DNA of 64,000 bases from Rhizobium sp. BT04 (GTDB taxonomy: Bacteria > Pseudomonadota > Alphaproteobacteria > Rhizobiales > Rhizobiaceae), in assembly GCF_030053135.1 (NCBI RefSeq), contig NZ_CP125652.1, forward strand, positions 3,156,501 to 3,220,500. Reading direction: 5' to 3'. Position numbers and translations under genes: made by a program. Positions 35,044-44,991 of the stretch are shown one piece after another. Below the pieces are notes generated by a model, which had not been told where the DNA came from, did no database searches, and saw only the letters and a program-made list of their open reading frames with translations. Positions within the stretch are counted from its first letter, which is position 1, and each line of letters opens with the position of its first letter.

Positions 35044-37428
35044 ATGTTTTCGGTCATTGCATGTATTAGGGACGATCACGACTGGCGATTGGTGCTTGTG
35101 GCGGCCGCGGTTTGCCTGGTCGGCGCGATGGCGGCGATGCTGCCGCTGTCCCGCGCTCAGGAATGCGATGCCGGGCGGCGCAAGCTCTGGATCGGCGCCT
35201 CGGCTTTCGCTTTCGGCACCGGCGTATGGGCAACGCACTTCATCGCGATGCTGGCCTATGACGGCGGCATGCCGATCGGCTACCAGCTGGGCCTGACGGC
35301 GCTCTCCTTCCTCCTGTCGGTTGTCGTTTCGTGGGCAGCGATTGTCGTCGCTTCGCAAAACCGCGGCAGGTTTTCACACCTCCGCGGCGGCGTGCTGATG
35401 GCGCTCGGCATCGCCTCCATGCACCTGACCGGCATGCAGGCGATCGAAACCCAGGCGGCAATCCTTTATGATCCCGTCATGACGCTGAGCGCGGTTCTTG
35501 CGGGAGCGCTGTTGTCGAGCGCCGCCTTTCACGCCTTTTTCCAATTGAAGGGACTGCGGCGGCTCCTCGCCTCGTCAATCACCTTCGTTCTCGCGATCTG
35601 CGCTCTCCATTTCATCTCGATGGCCAGCATCACGCTCGTGCCGGATCCCGGCAAGCAAGTTCCGGCAACGGTGCTCGACGCCAGCCTGCTTGCTGCGATC
35701 GTCGTGGTGGCGGCGACGGCGCTCATTCTGATTGCGCTCGCGGTGGTCTTTATCGAAAGCCACCTGACGGATCTGAGAGGGCTCGCGAATGCCTCGCAGG
35801 AAGGGCTGCTGATTCTGCGCGAAGGCCGGATTATCGATGCCAATGAACGCTTCCAGGGGCTTTCCGGCTGGAAGCTTGCCGATCTTGCCGGCAAGGCGCC
35901 ATCGGCTGTTTTGACCGCTATTCAGGGCACAGGGCAGGGCAAGCCTGGTGAGATGCTGCTCAATACCAGAAACGGCAGGGAGATCGCCGTCGAAGTGACG
36001 GCGAGCAGGATCGTTTATCGCGGGCACAATTGCGAGGTGCTGGCGGTGCGTGATCTCACCGAGCGCAGGCAGGCCGAGGAGATGATCGAACATCTCGCCC
36101 ACCATGATGTGCTCACCGATCTGCCGAACAGGTCGCTGTTCGATACCCGCATCCGGCAGGCACTGCAGATGGCCGAACGAAAGAACAGCGAGGTTGCCCT
36201 CTTTTATCTCGACCTCGATCGCTTCAAGGCCGTCAACGATATTTTTGGTCATGCCGAAGGCGACCGCATTCTCGGCAAGGTCGCCTCGATCCTGCGCCGC
36301 GTGGCCGATGAAAGCGATACGATCGCCCGCCTCGGCGGCGATGAATTCGCCATCATCCAGCCCGCCGGGCAACAGCCGGCGGCGGCGCAAAAACTTGCGG
36401 CTGATATCCTCGACGAGTTCGCCGCCGAGATGGACACCGCGCGCGATCCGACTGCCGTCGGGGTGAGCGTCGGCATTGCACTCTATCCCGCCGATGGGGC
36501 TACGGCCGAAGAACTCTGCAACAATGCCGATACCGCGCTCTACCGGGTCAAGCATGACGGGCGCGGCAAGGTCTGTTTCTTCGATGCGGAAATGGACAAG
36601 GCGGCACGCAACCGCCGCCAGATCGAAAGCGAACTGCGCCATGCGATCACCCGCAACCAGATCCATGTCGACTATCAGCCAATCCTCGATGCGCTGAGCG
36701 GCGAGATCGGCGGTTACGAGGCCTTGATGCGCTGGAACCGGCCAGGTCACGGCTTGACCGAGCCCGATATCTTCATCCCGATCGCCGAGGAAAGCGGTTC
36801 GATTGTCCAGCTCGGCGAATGGGTGTTGCAGCAGGCCTGCAGGGAGGCCGTGCGCTGGCCGCTGCCGTTGAGGATCGCCGTCAATCTTTCGCCGGTGCAA
36901 TTCATGCTGCCGAACCTCTGTGAGCGGATCGAGGCGACCCTCACTGAGACCGGGCTTGCGCCCGGCCGGCTGGAGCTTGAGATCACCGAGACGGCCCTCA
37001 TTCGCGATCGCGACCGGGTGATGATGACGCTGCTGCGGCTGCACAAGCTCGGCGTGCACATCGTCATGGATGATTTCGGCACCGGTTTCTCCTCGCTTTC
37101 CAACCTACGGTCATTCCCTTTCGACAAGATCAAGGTCGATCGCAGTTTCACCGGCGTGCTGGAACACGATGCGGCGGCGCGCTCGATCGTGCGCGCCATC
37201 ATCGGCCTTGGTCACAGCCTCGGCATGCCTGTCGTGACGGAAGGCGTGGAAACCGAGATGCAGCGCCGGATCGTCGTCGAGGAAGGCTGCGCGCAAGTGC
37301 AGGGCCTTTTGCTCGGCAAGCCGGATGTCGAGCCGAGCGTCAAGCTTGCCGCCCACGAAAACGTCCTGACCGCGCAGATCGAAACCGGGATGTCCTCACT
37401 ACGACACGCACTCCGTGCCGGCGAGTGA
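35044..37428 (+). CDS. MHYT-PAS-GGDEF-EAL membrane protein (cyclic-di-GMP turnover)
   Basis: The 794-residue protein has about seven N-terminal membrane helices carrying three MHYT-type motifs (WATHFIAMLA, SMHLTGMQA, LHFISMAS), proposed to sense gases via copper. A PAS-like domain (about 243-335) follows, then GGDEF and EAL domains. The GGDEF signature is intact at 431-435 and the EAL at 559-561 (YEALMRW, with DDFGTGFSSLSNL later), so both synthesis and hydrolysis are possible. An RxxD inhibitory site was not evident. GGGAGGGG precedes the ATG. Confidence 0.93.
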   Translation: MFSVIACIRDDHDWRLVLVAAAVCLVGAMAAMLPLSRAQECDAGRRKLWIGASAFAFGTGVWATHFIAMLAYDGGMPIGYQLGLTALSFLLSVVVSWAAIVVASQNRGRFSHLRGGVLMALGIASMHLTGMQAIETQAAILYDPVMTLSAVLAGALLSSAAFHAFFQLKGLRRLLASSITFVLAICALHFISMASITLVPDPGKQVPATVLDASLLAAIVVVAATALILIALAVVFIESHLTDLRGLANASQEGLLILREGRIIDANERFQGLSGWKLADLAGKAPSAVLTAIQGTGQGKPGEMLLNTRNGREIAVEVTASRIVYRGHNCEVLAVRDLTERRQAEEMIEHLAHHDVLTDLPNRSLFDTRIRQALQMAERKNSEVALFYLDLDRFKAVNDIFGHAEGDRILGKVASILRRVADESDTIARLGGDEFAIIQPAGQQPAAAQKLAADILDEFAAEMDTARDPTAVGVSVGIALYPADGATAEELCNNADTALYRVKHDGRGKVCFFDAEMDKAARNRRQIESELRHAITRNQIHVDYQPILDALSGEIGGYEALMRWNRPGHGLTEPDIFIPIAEESGSIVQLGEWVLQQACREAVRWPLPLRIAVNLSPVQFMLPNLCERIEATLTETGLAPGRLELEITETALIRDRDRVMMTLLRLHKLGVHIVMDDFGTGFSSLSNLRSFPFDKIKVDRSFTGVLEHDAAARSIVRAIIGLGHSLGMPVVTEGVETEMQRRIVVEEGCAQVQGLLLGKPDVEPSVKLAAHENVLTAQIETGMSSLRHALRAGE

Positions 37429-37430
37429 TC

Positions 37431-37486
37431 TTACAGCGCCGCGCGTCTTTTCAGACGTCGATTCCGATTTAAGGAATATGCAGTAG
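37431..37486. repeat. RIME-like element, deletion-shortened
   Basis: The left arm TTACAGCGCCGCGCGTC joins directly to GATTCCGATTTAAGGAATATGCAGTAG. The central part present in the full copies is missing. It lies between the GGDEF-EAL and marR stop codons. Confidence 0.7.
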
Positions 37487-37918
37487 TCAGAGCGCCTTGG
37501 CGTTTTCCAGAAGCCGGCGGATATATTCGAGCGTCAACTCGCGCTCGAAGACCCTGAAGCCTTTGAACAGCGCAAGGTCGGCCTCGCGCGCCGTCTCGAT
37601 CGCCTCGGCCTCCATGGCGCGGGCCTTCGGCGTCAGGAAGAGCAGTTGCGCTCGCTTGTCGGAGGGATGCGGCCGGCGTTCGATCAGCCCGTCGCGGACC
37701 ATGCGCGAAAGCGTATTGGCCATGGTCGCCTGTTCGATATCGACCCGCTCGAGAAGCTGTTTCTGGGTCAGTCCGTCCTCGGCCCAGAGTTCCAGCAGAA
37801 TGGGGAACTGGCCCGGAGAAAAACCGAGACCGGCCGCGCGCTGGTGCAGCGAGCGGGCAAAGCCCTTCGCCAGTTGGCTGGCAAGGTAGGCTCCCGAATC
37901 CATGCGGTTAAATCCCAT
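37487..37918 (-). CDS. MarR family transcriptional regulator
   Basis: The 143-residue winged-helix regulator shows LGFSPGQFPILLELWAEDGL, recognition helix VDIEQATMANTLSRMVRDGL, and wing IERRPHPSDKRAQLLFLTPK, the DxRxxx(L/V)xLT pattern of MarR. N-terminal MGFNRMDSGAYLASQLAKGF is typical of rhizobial homologues. It is encoded next to the alpha-r7 sRNA and polA. Target genes cannot be read from sequence. Confidence 0.9.
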   Translation of the reverse strand: MGFNRMDSGAYLASQLAKGFARSLHQRAAGLGFSPGQFPILLELWAEDGLTQKQLLERVDIEQATMANTLSRMVRDGLIERRPHPSDKRAQLLFLTPKARAMEAEAIETAREADLALFKGFRVFERELTLEYIRRLLENAKAL

Positions 37919-38017
37919 GATTGTAAGTTAGGCTCAAAACCATGCCGGAGACAATGCAGCAAATCGCATGCGATGCTCCAAAATATGTAAGCCGCGACGA
38001 TAAATTCGAGTGGCTGG

Positions 38018-38168
38018 AAAAAACAAAAGTCGCCATGGCCTGGAGGTTGGCCATGGCGACTTTAAAGTGGGGACAAAGGCCCGGAGAGGGGGATAAGGCC
38101 TTTGTCCAAGCCTGACGCGGCGGGGGACAAGCCGGTAATCAGACCCGCGGCGCGATCAAGCGCCGGTG
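38018..38168 (-). ncRNA. Alpha-r7 (Smr7C-like) small RNA
   Basis: A minus-strand transcript of about 151 nt in the marR-polA gap. Three hairpins are seen. The first lies near the 5' end (GGCGC/GCGCC). The second is GGACAAAGGCC/GGGCCTTTGTCC, with C-rich loop TTATCCCCCTCTCC. The third is a 14-bp terminator stem, AAAGTCGCCATGGCC paired with GGCCATGGCGACTTT, loop AACCTCCA and T-rich tail. A promoter-like CTTGAA lies at 38203-38198 with CCAAAT 17 bases on. Size, structure and location next to polA match the alpha-r7 family of Sinorhizobium. Confidence 0.75.
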
Positions 38169-38329
38169 ACATCGATTTGGGTCCGCAAATGTGGTTTTTC
38201 AAGGGTCACGCCACGTTACAAATCGGTAACAGTTTGGTGAGCAGCGATCCCGAACGGGCGATTGCCATAATCTCTGGGCGCGAGAACTTTATATGGACCT
38301 CGTCCCATGCCCGCGCTATCCATGCACGC

Positions 38330-41329
38330 ATGAAAAAAGGCGATCACCTCTTCCTAGTCGATGGTTCCGGATTCATCTTCCGGGCGTTTCATGCACTGCC
38401 ACCGCTGACCCGCAAGACGGACGGCCTGCCGATCGGCGCCGTGTCAGGTTTCTGCAACATGCTGTGGAAGTTGTTGAGAGATGCGCGCAATACCGATGTC
38501 GGTGTCACGCCGACACATCTCGCCGTCATCTTCGATTATTCCGCCAAGACGTTTCGCAAGGATCTCTACGACGCCTATAAGGCGAACCGCTCCGCCCCGC
38601 CGGAAGAACTCATCCCGCAATTCGGCCTTATAAGAGAGGCCACCCGCGCCTTCAATCTGCCCTGCATCGAGACCGAAGGCTTCGAGGCCGATGACATCAT
38701 CGCCACCTATGCCCGCCAGGCCGAGGCAGCAGGCGCCGATGTCACCATTGTCTCCTCCGACAAGGATCTGATGCAGCTCGTCAGCCCCAATGTCCATATG
38801 TATGACAGCATGAAGGACAAGCAGATCGGCATCCCCGATGTCGTCGAGAAATGGGGTGTGCCGCCGGAAAAGATGATCGACCTGCAGGCGATGACCGGCG
38901 ATTCCGTCGACAATGTTCCCGGCATTCCCGGCATCGGTCCGAAAACCGCCGCCCAGCTGCTTGAGGAATATGGCGATCTCGACACGCTGCTCGAACGTGC
39001 CACCGAGATCAAGCAGGTCAAGCGCCGCGAGACGATTCTCGCCAATATCGATATGGCCAGGCTCTCGCGCGACCTAGTGCGGCTGCGCACCGATGTGCCG
39101 CTCGATCTCGACCTCGACGCGCTGGTGCTGGAGCCGCAGAACGGCCCGAAGCTGATCGGCTTCCTCAAGACGATGGAATTCACCACGCTGACGCGTCGCG
39201 TCGCCGAGGTCTGCGATTGCGATGCCAATGCCATCGAACCGGCGATCGTCCGCATCGAATGGGGTAAGGCGGCCCATGGCCCCGATCTCAATGCGGCGGA
39301 GCCTGCGCCCGTTGCCGGCGGCATCCCCGACGTCTCGGGCGAATCGGTGCCGGTACCGCCGCGTGCGAAGGCGAAAGCCGCCGTCGAAGGCGCCTTTTCG
39401 CCCGCCGATCTTGCCAAGGCGCGTGCCGAAGCCTTTGCGGCGCTGCCTTTCGATCATTCGGCCTATGTCACGATCCGCGATCTGGCCACACTCGACCGCT
39501 GGATCGCCGATGCGCGCGATACCGGCCTCGTCGCTTTCGATACCGAGACCACGTCGCTGGATGCGATGCAGGCCGAGCTTGTCGGCTTCTCGATGGCGAT
39601 CGCCGACAATGTGGCCGATCCCACAGGCACAAGGATCCGCGCCGCCTATATTCCGCTTACCCATAAGAACGGCGTCGGCGATCTGCTCGGCGGCGGCCTT
39701 GTCGAAAACCAGATCCCGATGCGCGATGCTCTGCCGCGGCTGAAGGCATTGCTGGAGGACGAATCGGTTCTGAAGGTCGCCCAGAACCTGAAATACGACT
39801 ACCTGCTGATGAAGCGCTACGGCATCGAAACGAAGAGTTTCGACGACACGATGCTGATTTCCTACGTGCTTGACGCCGGTACCGGCGCGCATGGCATGGA
39901 CCCGCTCTCGGAAAAATTCCTCGGCCATACCCCGATCCCCTACAAGGACGTGGCGGGCAGCGGCAAGGCGAACGTCACCTTCGATCTCGTCGATATCGAC
40001 CGCGCCACCCATTATGCCGCCGAAGACGCCGACGTGACGCTGCGACTTTGGCTGGTGCTGAAGCCTCGGCTGGCGGCGGCAGGATTGACCAGCGTCTATG
40101 AGCGGCTGGAGCGGCCGCTGTTGCCGGTGCTGGCGCGTATGGAAGCGCGCGGGATCACCGTCGACCGGCAGATACTGTCGCGCCTGTCCGGCGAATTGGC
40201 CCAGGGTGCCGCGAGGCTGGAAGACGAGATCTACCAGCTCGCCGGCGAGCGGTTCAACATCGGCTCGCCGAAGCAGTTGGGCGATATCCTGTTCGGCAAG
40301 ATGGGCCTTGCCGGCGGCAGCAAGACGAAGACAGGCCAATGGTCCACCTCGGCGCAGGTGCTCGAGGATCTGGCCGCCGCCGGTTTCGAACTGCCGCGCA
40401 AGATCGTCGACTGGCGCCAGGTCACCAAGCTGAAATCCACCTATACCGACGCGCTTCCGGGTTACGTTCACCCCGAGACGAAGCGGGTCCATACGTCCTA
40501 CTCGCTGGCATCGACGACGACGGGGCGCCTGTCCTCCTCCGAGCCGAACCTCCAGAACATTCCGGTGCGCACCGCAGAAGGCCGCAAGATCCGCACCGCC
40601 TTCATCTCGACGCCTGGCCACAAGCTGATCTCTGCCGACTACAGCCAGATCGAACTGCGCGTGCTTGCCCATGTGGCGGAGATCCCGCAACTGACCAAGG
40701 CTTTCGAAGATGGCGTAGACATCCACGCCATGACGGCGTCGGAAATGTTCGGCGTGCCGGTCGAAGGCATGCCGGGCGAAGTGCGCCGCCGCGCCAAGGC
40801 GATCAATTTCGGCATCATCTACGGCATCTCGGCCTTCGGCCTCGCCAATCAGCTGTCGATCGAGCGTTCGGAAGCCGGCGATTATATCAAGAAATATTTC
40901 GAGCGCTTCCCCGGGATCCGCGACTATATGGAAAGCCGCAAGGCCATGGCGCGCGACAAGGGCTATGTCGAGACGATCTTCGGCCGGCGAATCAACTATC
41001 CCGAAATCCGCTCGTCCAATCCGTCCGTGCGCGCCTTCAACGAGCGTGCGGCGATCAACGCGCCGATCCAGGGCTCGGCTGCCGACGTCATTCGCCGGGC
41101 GATGATCAGGATGGAGCCGGCCCTTGTTGAAGCCGGCCTTGCAGAGCGTGTCCGCATGCTGCTGCAGGTGCATGACGAGCTCATCTTCGAAGTCGAGGAC
41201 GAGGATGTCGAAAAGGCGATGCCGATCATCGTCTCGGTCATGGAAAATGCCACCATGCCGGCGCTCGAAATGCGCGTGCCGCTCAGGGTCGATGCGCGCG
41301 CTGCCAGCAATTGGGACGAGGCGCACTAA
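38330..41329 (+). CDS. polA: DNA polymerase I
   Basis: The 999-residue protein has a 5'-nuclease domain (1-300: FLVDGSGFIFRAFHALPPL, EGFEADDIIATYA, VSSDKDLMQLV, GDSVDNVPGIPGIGPKTAA). An Ala/Pro linker leads to a 3'-5' exonuclease-like domain with apparently complete acidic residues (VAFDTETTSLD, KYDYLLMKRYG, YAAEDADVTLRLW). The polymerase domain has SADYSQIELRVLAH, RRAKAINFGIIYGIS and LLQVHDELIFEV. The ATG at 38330 fits the family start (MKKGDHLFLVDGSG). The frame stays open 76 codons upstream through the sRNA, but that extension is not family-like. Confidence 0.97.
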   Translation: MKKGDHLFLVDGSGFIFRAFHALPPLTRKTDGLPIGAVSGFCNMLWKLLRDARNTDVGVTPTHLAVIFDYSAKTFRKDLYDAYKANRSAPPEELIPQFGLIREATRAFNLPCIETEGFEADDIIATYARQAEAAGADVTIVSSDKDLMQLVSPNVHMYDSMKDKQIGIPDVVEKWGVPPEKMIDLQAMTGDSVDNVPGIPGIGPKTAAQLLEEYGDLDTLLERATEIKQVKRRETILANIDMARLSRDLVRLRTDVPLDLDLDALVLEPQNGPKLIGFLKTMEFTTLTRRVAEVCDCDANAIEPAIVRIEWGKAAHGPDLNAAEPAPVAGGIPDVSGESVPVPPRAKAKAAVEGAFSPADLAKARAEAFAALPFDHSAYVTIRDLATLDRWIADARDTGLVAFDTETTSLDAMQAELVGFSMAIADNVADPTGTRIRAAYIPLTHKNGVGDLLGGGLVENQIPMRDALPRLKALLEDESVLKVAQNLKYDYLLMKRYGIETKSFDDTMLISYVLDAGTGAHGMDPLSEKFLGHTPIPYKDVAGSGKANVTFDLVDIDRATHYAAEDADVTLRLWLVLKPRLAAAGLTSVYERLERPLLPVLARMEARGITVDRQILSRLSGELAQGAARLEDEIYQLAGERFNIGSPKQLGDILFGKMGLAGGSKTKTGQWSTSAQVLEDLAAAGFELPRKIVDWRQVTKLKSTYTDALPGYVHPETKRVHTSYSLASTTTGRLSSSEPNLQNIPVRTAEGRKIRTAFISTPGHKLISADYSQIELRVLAHVAEIPQLTKAFEDGVDIHAMTASEMFGVPVEGMPGEVRRRAKAINFGIIYGISAFGLANQLSIERSEAGDYIKKYFERFPGIRDYMESRKAMARDKGYVETIFGRRINYPEIRSSNPSVRAFNERAAINAPIQGSAADVIRRAMIRMEPALVEAGLAERVRMLLQVHDELIFEVEDEDVEKAMPIIVSVMENATMPALEMRVPLRVDARAASNWDEAH

Positions 41330-41500
41330 CGGCGTTCCTTAAAAGGGCAAAGATTTTTCTGCCTCACGCAAATCGTTGAAATCGCAGCAAATTACCTCCG
41401 AGACCCGTATCGGAACGATACGGCGGGAAGGAACTTATTAACCTTCCTTTTCTATCCCGGTAGGGTCGTAATTTGTTAGGCATGAGTGAGTAGCGGACGC

Positions 41501-43840
41501 ATGCGTTTTCCCAGAACCAATTTGACGGACGCCGGTGACTTTTCCAGCGGGATTGAAGCGGAGCTTCCGGAGGTAAATCCAGGAGAAAAGCCGGCGGCGC
41601 CGATCTGGCAGAGCAATTTTTCTCTCGCGCCGAATGTCCGTTTCACTCGCACGCCGGAAACGCTGATCAGCAAGCGCCGCGGGCCGAATGAGCCGGTTCG
41701 CGATGATTCGCAGATTGGACAGCAGGCGATACGGATAGAGCCGGTCGCCGTCGACGTGCCGTTCGATATCTATCTGCCGGAGCCGGATGAAATTTCCCCA
41801 GCACCCGTGGTCGAACTGCAGCCGCCGCCCTTGGCTGACGAGGCGGTCGCGCCGGCCTTCCGTGCCACCGCCGAGCTTTCCTCCATTTCGGATTTCGCCT
41901 TCTGGGAAGTCATGGCCTTCGAAGAGGCCGAGCCGGTTCGAGCGCCGCCCCTGATCTCGTTCCCGAAGGCTGAGACATCACCCGAATCGATCACGTCGCT
42001 GTTCCGCATCATGGAATGGCGCCCCGGCCGGCCGGCTCCCGCTCCCGTCGTCTCCCGCCCGGCTCCGCCGCCAGCGGTCTCCGCCAAGGTCGCCATACGT
42101 CCTCCGGTCGCCCCTTCCCTGGAAAAACCGAGGCGCATTGCTGTCGAGGCACCGGTCGTGCCGGCATCTCAGGCGATACAGGCGCCTCCGATCGCGCCAG
42201 CCCCCCAGATTGCGTGGGCTCCCCAGGTCTCGCCGCCGCCGCAGCGCACGCCGCCTGTCGCTGCGGTTCTGCCATCGCCGCGCCTGGCTGCGCGGCCCGA
42301 AAGGGTTGACGCCTCAGGCTATGAATTCCCGCCGCGCGCCCTGTTGCAGGAGCCGCCGGAACGCCTCGGCGAGATCATGTCGCAGGAGACGCTGGAGCAG
42401 AATGCCGGGCTTCTGGAAAGCGTGCTTGAAGATTTCGGCATTAAGGGCGAGATCATCCATGTCCGCCCCGGCCCTGTCGTCACCCTCTATGAATTCGAGC
42501 CGGCGCCAGGCGTGAAGTCGTCGCGTGTCATCGGCCTTGCCGATGATATCGCCCGCTCCATGTCGGCGCTCTCGGCCCGTGTCGCCGTCGTCCCCGGCCG
42601 CAACGTCATCGGCATCGAATTGCCGAATGTCACCCGTGAAACCGTTTATTTCCGCGAGATGATCGAAAGCCAGGATTTCGAGAAGAGCGGCTACAAGCTG
42701 GCGCTCGGCCTCGGCAAGACCATCGGCGGCGAGCCTGTGATTGCCGAGCTCGCCAAGATGCCGCATCTACTCGTCGCCGGCACCACCGGCTCGGGCAAGT
42801 CGGTCGCCATCAACACGATGATCCTGTCGCTGCTCTACCGCATGACGCCGGAACAGTGCCGGCTGATCATGGTCGACCCGAAGATGCTCGAACTCTCCGT
42901 CTATGACGGCATCCCGCATCTCTTGACGCCGGTCGTCACCGATCCGAAGAAGGCGGTGATGGCGCTGAAATGGGCCGTGCGCGAGATGGAGGAGCGTTAC
43001 CGCAAGATGTCGCGCCTCGGCGTGCGCAATATCGACGGTTACAATGACCGCGTGGCGCAGGCCCGCGACAAGGGCGAGACCATCCATGTCATGGTCCAGG
43101 TCGGCTTCGATAGGAGCACCGGCGTCCCGATCGAGGAAAACCAGGCGCTGGACCTGACGCCGATGCCCTATATCGTCGTCATCGTCGACGAGATGGCCGA
43201 CCTGATGATGGTCGCCGGCAAGGAGATCGAAGGCGCGATCCAGCGTCTGGCGCAGATGGCCCGCGCCGCCGGCATTCATCTGATCATGGCGACACAGCGC
43301 CCGTCGGTCGATGTCATCACCGGCACGATCAAAGCGAACTTCCCGACCCGCATCTCCTTCCAGGTGACCTCGAAGATCGATAGCCGCACGATCCTCGGTG
43401 AACAGGGCGCCGAGCAGCTGCTCGGCCAAGGCGACATGCTGCACATGCAGGGCGGCGGGCGGATTTCCCGCGTCCACGGTCCCTTCGTTTCGGATCTCGA
43501 GGTTGAAAAGGTCGTTGCCCATCTGAAAACCCAGGGCCGCCCCGAATATCTCGACACCGTCACCGCCGATGAAGAGGAAGAGACGGAAGAGGAAGAAGCC
43601 GGCGCCGTCTTCGACAAGAGTGCCATGGCTTCCGAGGATGGTAACGAGCTCTACGAGCAGGCGGTCAAGGTCGTCATGCGCGACAAGAAATGCTCCACCT
43701 CCTACATCCAGCGCCGCCTCGGCATCGGTTATAATCGGGCCGCCTCGTTGGTCGAACGCATGGAGAAGGAAGGCCTCGTCGGCCCAGCCAACCACGTCGG
43801 CAAGCGCGAGATTGTCTCGGGACGGGGCGATGGCGATTAA
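41501..43840 (+). CDS. ftsK: FtsK/SpoIIIE-type DNA translocase lacking the membrane domain
   Basis: About 779 residues. No hydrophobic segment is visible in the N-terminal 320 residues. Instead there is a Pro/Ala-rich, probably disordered region (about 145-275). The motor has an alpha domain ([21 protein letters not shown]) and a beta RecA domain with Walker A GTTGSGKS (Lys433) and Walker [15 protein letters not shown]. The C-terminal gamma winged helix reads [20 protein letters not shown] and recognises polar sequences. A GTG five codons upstream (41486) is an alternative start. It lies 170 bases after polA. Confidence 0.92.
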   Translation: MRFPRTNLTDAGDFSSGIEAELPEVNPGEKPAAPIWQSNFSLAPNVRFTRTPETLISKRRGPNEPVRDDSQIGQQAIRIEPVAVDVPFDIYLPEPDEISPAPVVELQPPPLADEAVAPAFRATAELSSISDFAFWEVMAFEEAEPVRAPPLISFPKAETSPESITSLFRIMEWRPGRPAPAPVVSRPAPPPAVSAKVAIRPPVAPSLEKPRRIAVEAPVVPASQAIQAPPIAPAPQIAWAPQVSPPPQRTPPVAAVLPSPRLAARPERVDASGYEFPPRALLQEPPERLGEIMSQETLEQNAGLLESVLEDFGIKGEIIHVRPGPVVTLYEFEPAPGVKSSRVIGLADDIARSMSALSARVAVVPGRNVIGIELPNVTRETVYFREMIESQDFEKSGYKLALGLGKTIGGEPVIAELAKMPHLLVAGTTGSGKSVAINTMILSLLYRMTPEQCRLIMVDPKMLELSVYDGIPHLLTPVVTDPKKAVMALKWAVREMEERYRKMSRLGVRNIDGYNDRVAQARDKGETIHVMVQVGFDRSTGVPIEENQALDLTPMPYIVVIVDEMADLMMVAGKEIEGAIQRLAQMARAAGIHLIMATQRPSVDVITGTIKANFPTRISFQVTSKIDSRTILGEQGAEQLLGQGDMLHMQGGGRISRVHGPFVSDLEVEKVVAHLKTQGRPEYLDTVTADEEEETEEEEAGAVFDKSAMASEDGNELYEQAVKVVMRDKKCSTSYIQRRLGIGYNRAASLVERMEKEGLVGPANHVGKREIVSGRGDGD

Positions 43841-43871
43841 TCGCGCGCGGAGTGCGGCTGCGCACTCCGAT

Positions 43872-44386
43872 TCATGTTCTTAAAACCGCCAATCGCAGCG
43901 TCTCGCTGACGAACTCGGTCTTTCCGCCGGTGTAAAAGTCCCAATCGCCACCCGCCTCCACAGCCAGACGGCGTTTCAGGTCGGCATAGGCCTGGGCTCT
44001 TTCCGGGTGATCCCGGAGATAGTCGCGAAACAGGATGCGCTCACGGTGCGCGCGGTTACCAGGGCCGCAAAGATAGAGCCTGAATCCACAACCGTCGTGA
44101 TCCCGGGTGAAGGCCCAGCTTTCTCGCCAATATCGCCGTGGAAGACGAAATCCGTAGCGCGCACCGCATCGATCGCCGTCGGCAGAACCTCGTCGGAGAT
44201 CGTGACGACGTCGAGGTCGACCTTTGGCTTGGCCGCCAGGCCGGGCACCGATGTGCTGCCGATATGATCGATGGACAGCAGGAGGTCGCCGAGCAGGGTG
44301 GAGATCTCGGCGCGGATTTCGGCAAAGAGCACCGGCCAGGACGGGTCGTAGTCAACCACTTTGACGGCGCGCATGCCCTTCCCCAT
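43872..44386 (-). pseudogene. GrpB family (UPF0157) protein, frameshifted
   Basis: The first 90 codons encode a GrpB start (VKVVDYDPSWPVLFAEIRAE, IDHIGSTSVPGLAAKPKVDLD, FVFHGDIGEK). The frame then fails at an AAA run (44122-44120). In the next frame the family continues without a break: SWAFTRDHDGCGFRLYLCG, then NRAHRERILFRDYLRDHPER, ending SETLRLAVLRT and a stop at 43872. One missing A restores a full protein of about 171 residues. GrpB proteins are nucleotidyltransferase-like. It lies after phnN at the end of the phn operon. Confidence 0.8.
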
Positions 44387-44394
44387 GATCTCGG

Positions 44395-44991
44395 TCAGTG
44401 CGTCTCGACCAGCAACCCGTCGAGGATCTTGACCATCTTCTGCTCGGCCTCTTCGAGCGAACCGCTATTGTCGAGATCCGTCACGTCGTATTCGCCGCGC
44501 ACCGTCAGCGGCCCGCGGGCGAGCCGGGCCATGATATCCTCATGCGTTTCGCGGCCGCGTGCCTCCAGCCGGCCGGCGAGCACTTCGGGACGGGCGGTGA
44601 CGTTGATGACTTTCAGGCGGGGGAAAGCGGCCTGGAAGCGGTGCAGCGCCGAACGCGAGCCGTTGGCGACGACGACATGGCCGCGCGACAGCGCCACCGA
44701 GACCTCGGCCGGAATGCCGTATTTCAAACCGTGCGCTTCCCACCAGACGGCGAAGGAGCCTGACTGCTCCATGGCGGCAAACCCTTCGAGGGAGACGGAA
44801 AGATGGTCTTCGCCGCCGGCGTCACGGTGACGGGTGATCACGCGGCGGACGAAGTGCACGGTGTCGCGCCCGGCAAAACGCTTTGCCGCGAGGTTCATCA
44901 GCGTATCCTTGCCGGCGCCGCTCGGCCCGACGACGACGACCATGATGCCGCGTTCGGCTCCGGCTCCGGCATGGGGTTCGTGCGGCGTCAT
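44395..44991 (-). CDS. phnN: Ribose 1,5-bisphosphate phosphokinase PhnN
   Basis: The 198-residue kinase phosphorylates ribose 1,5-bisphosphate to PRPP, the last step of the C-P lyase pathway. Guanylate-kinase-like fold: P-loop VVVVGPSGAGKDTLMN, TVHFVRRVITRHRDAGGEDH, and WWEAHGLKYGIP, all PhnN signatures. It overlaps phnM by four bases. Confidence 0.95.
   Translation of the reverse strand: MTPHEPHAGAGAERGIMVVVVGPSGAGKDTLMNLAAKRFAGRDTVHFVRRVITRHRDAGGEDHLSVSLEGFAAMEQSGSFAVWWEAHGLKYGIPAEVSVALSRGHVVVANGSRSALHRFQAAFPRLKVINVTARPEVLAGRLEARGRETHEDIMARLARGPLTVRGEYDVTDLDNSGSLEEAEQKMVKILDGLLVETH

Noticed and set aside
38102..38329. In-frame 5' extension of polA by 76 codons
   Set aside because: It runs through the alpha-r7 sRNA region and its residues do not resemble the polymerase N-terminus, which begins cleanly at 38330.
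39074..41326. 750-codon open frame opposite polA
   Set aside because: It is antisense to a clear polymerase gene with every motif intact, and its composition is shadow-like.
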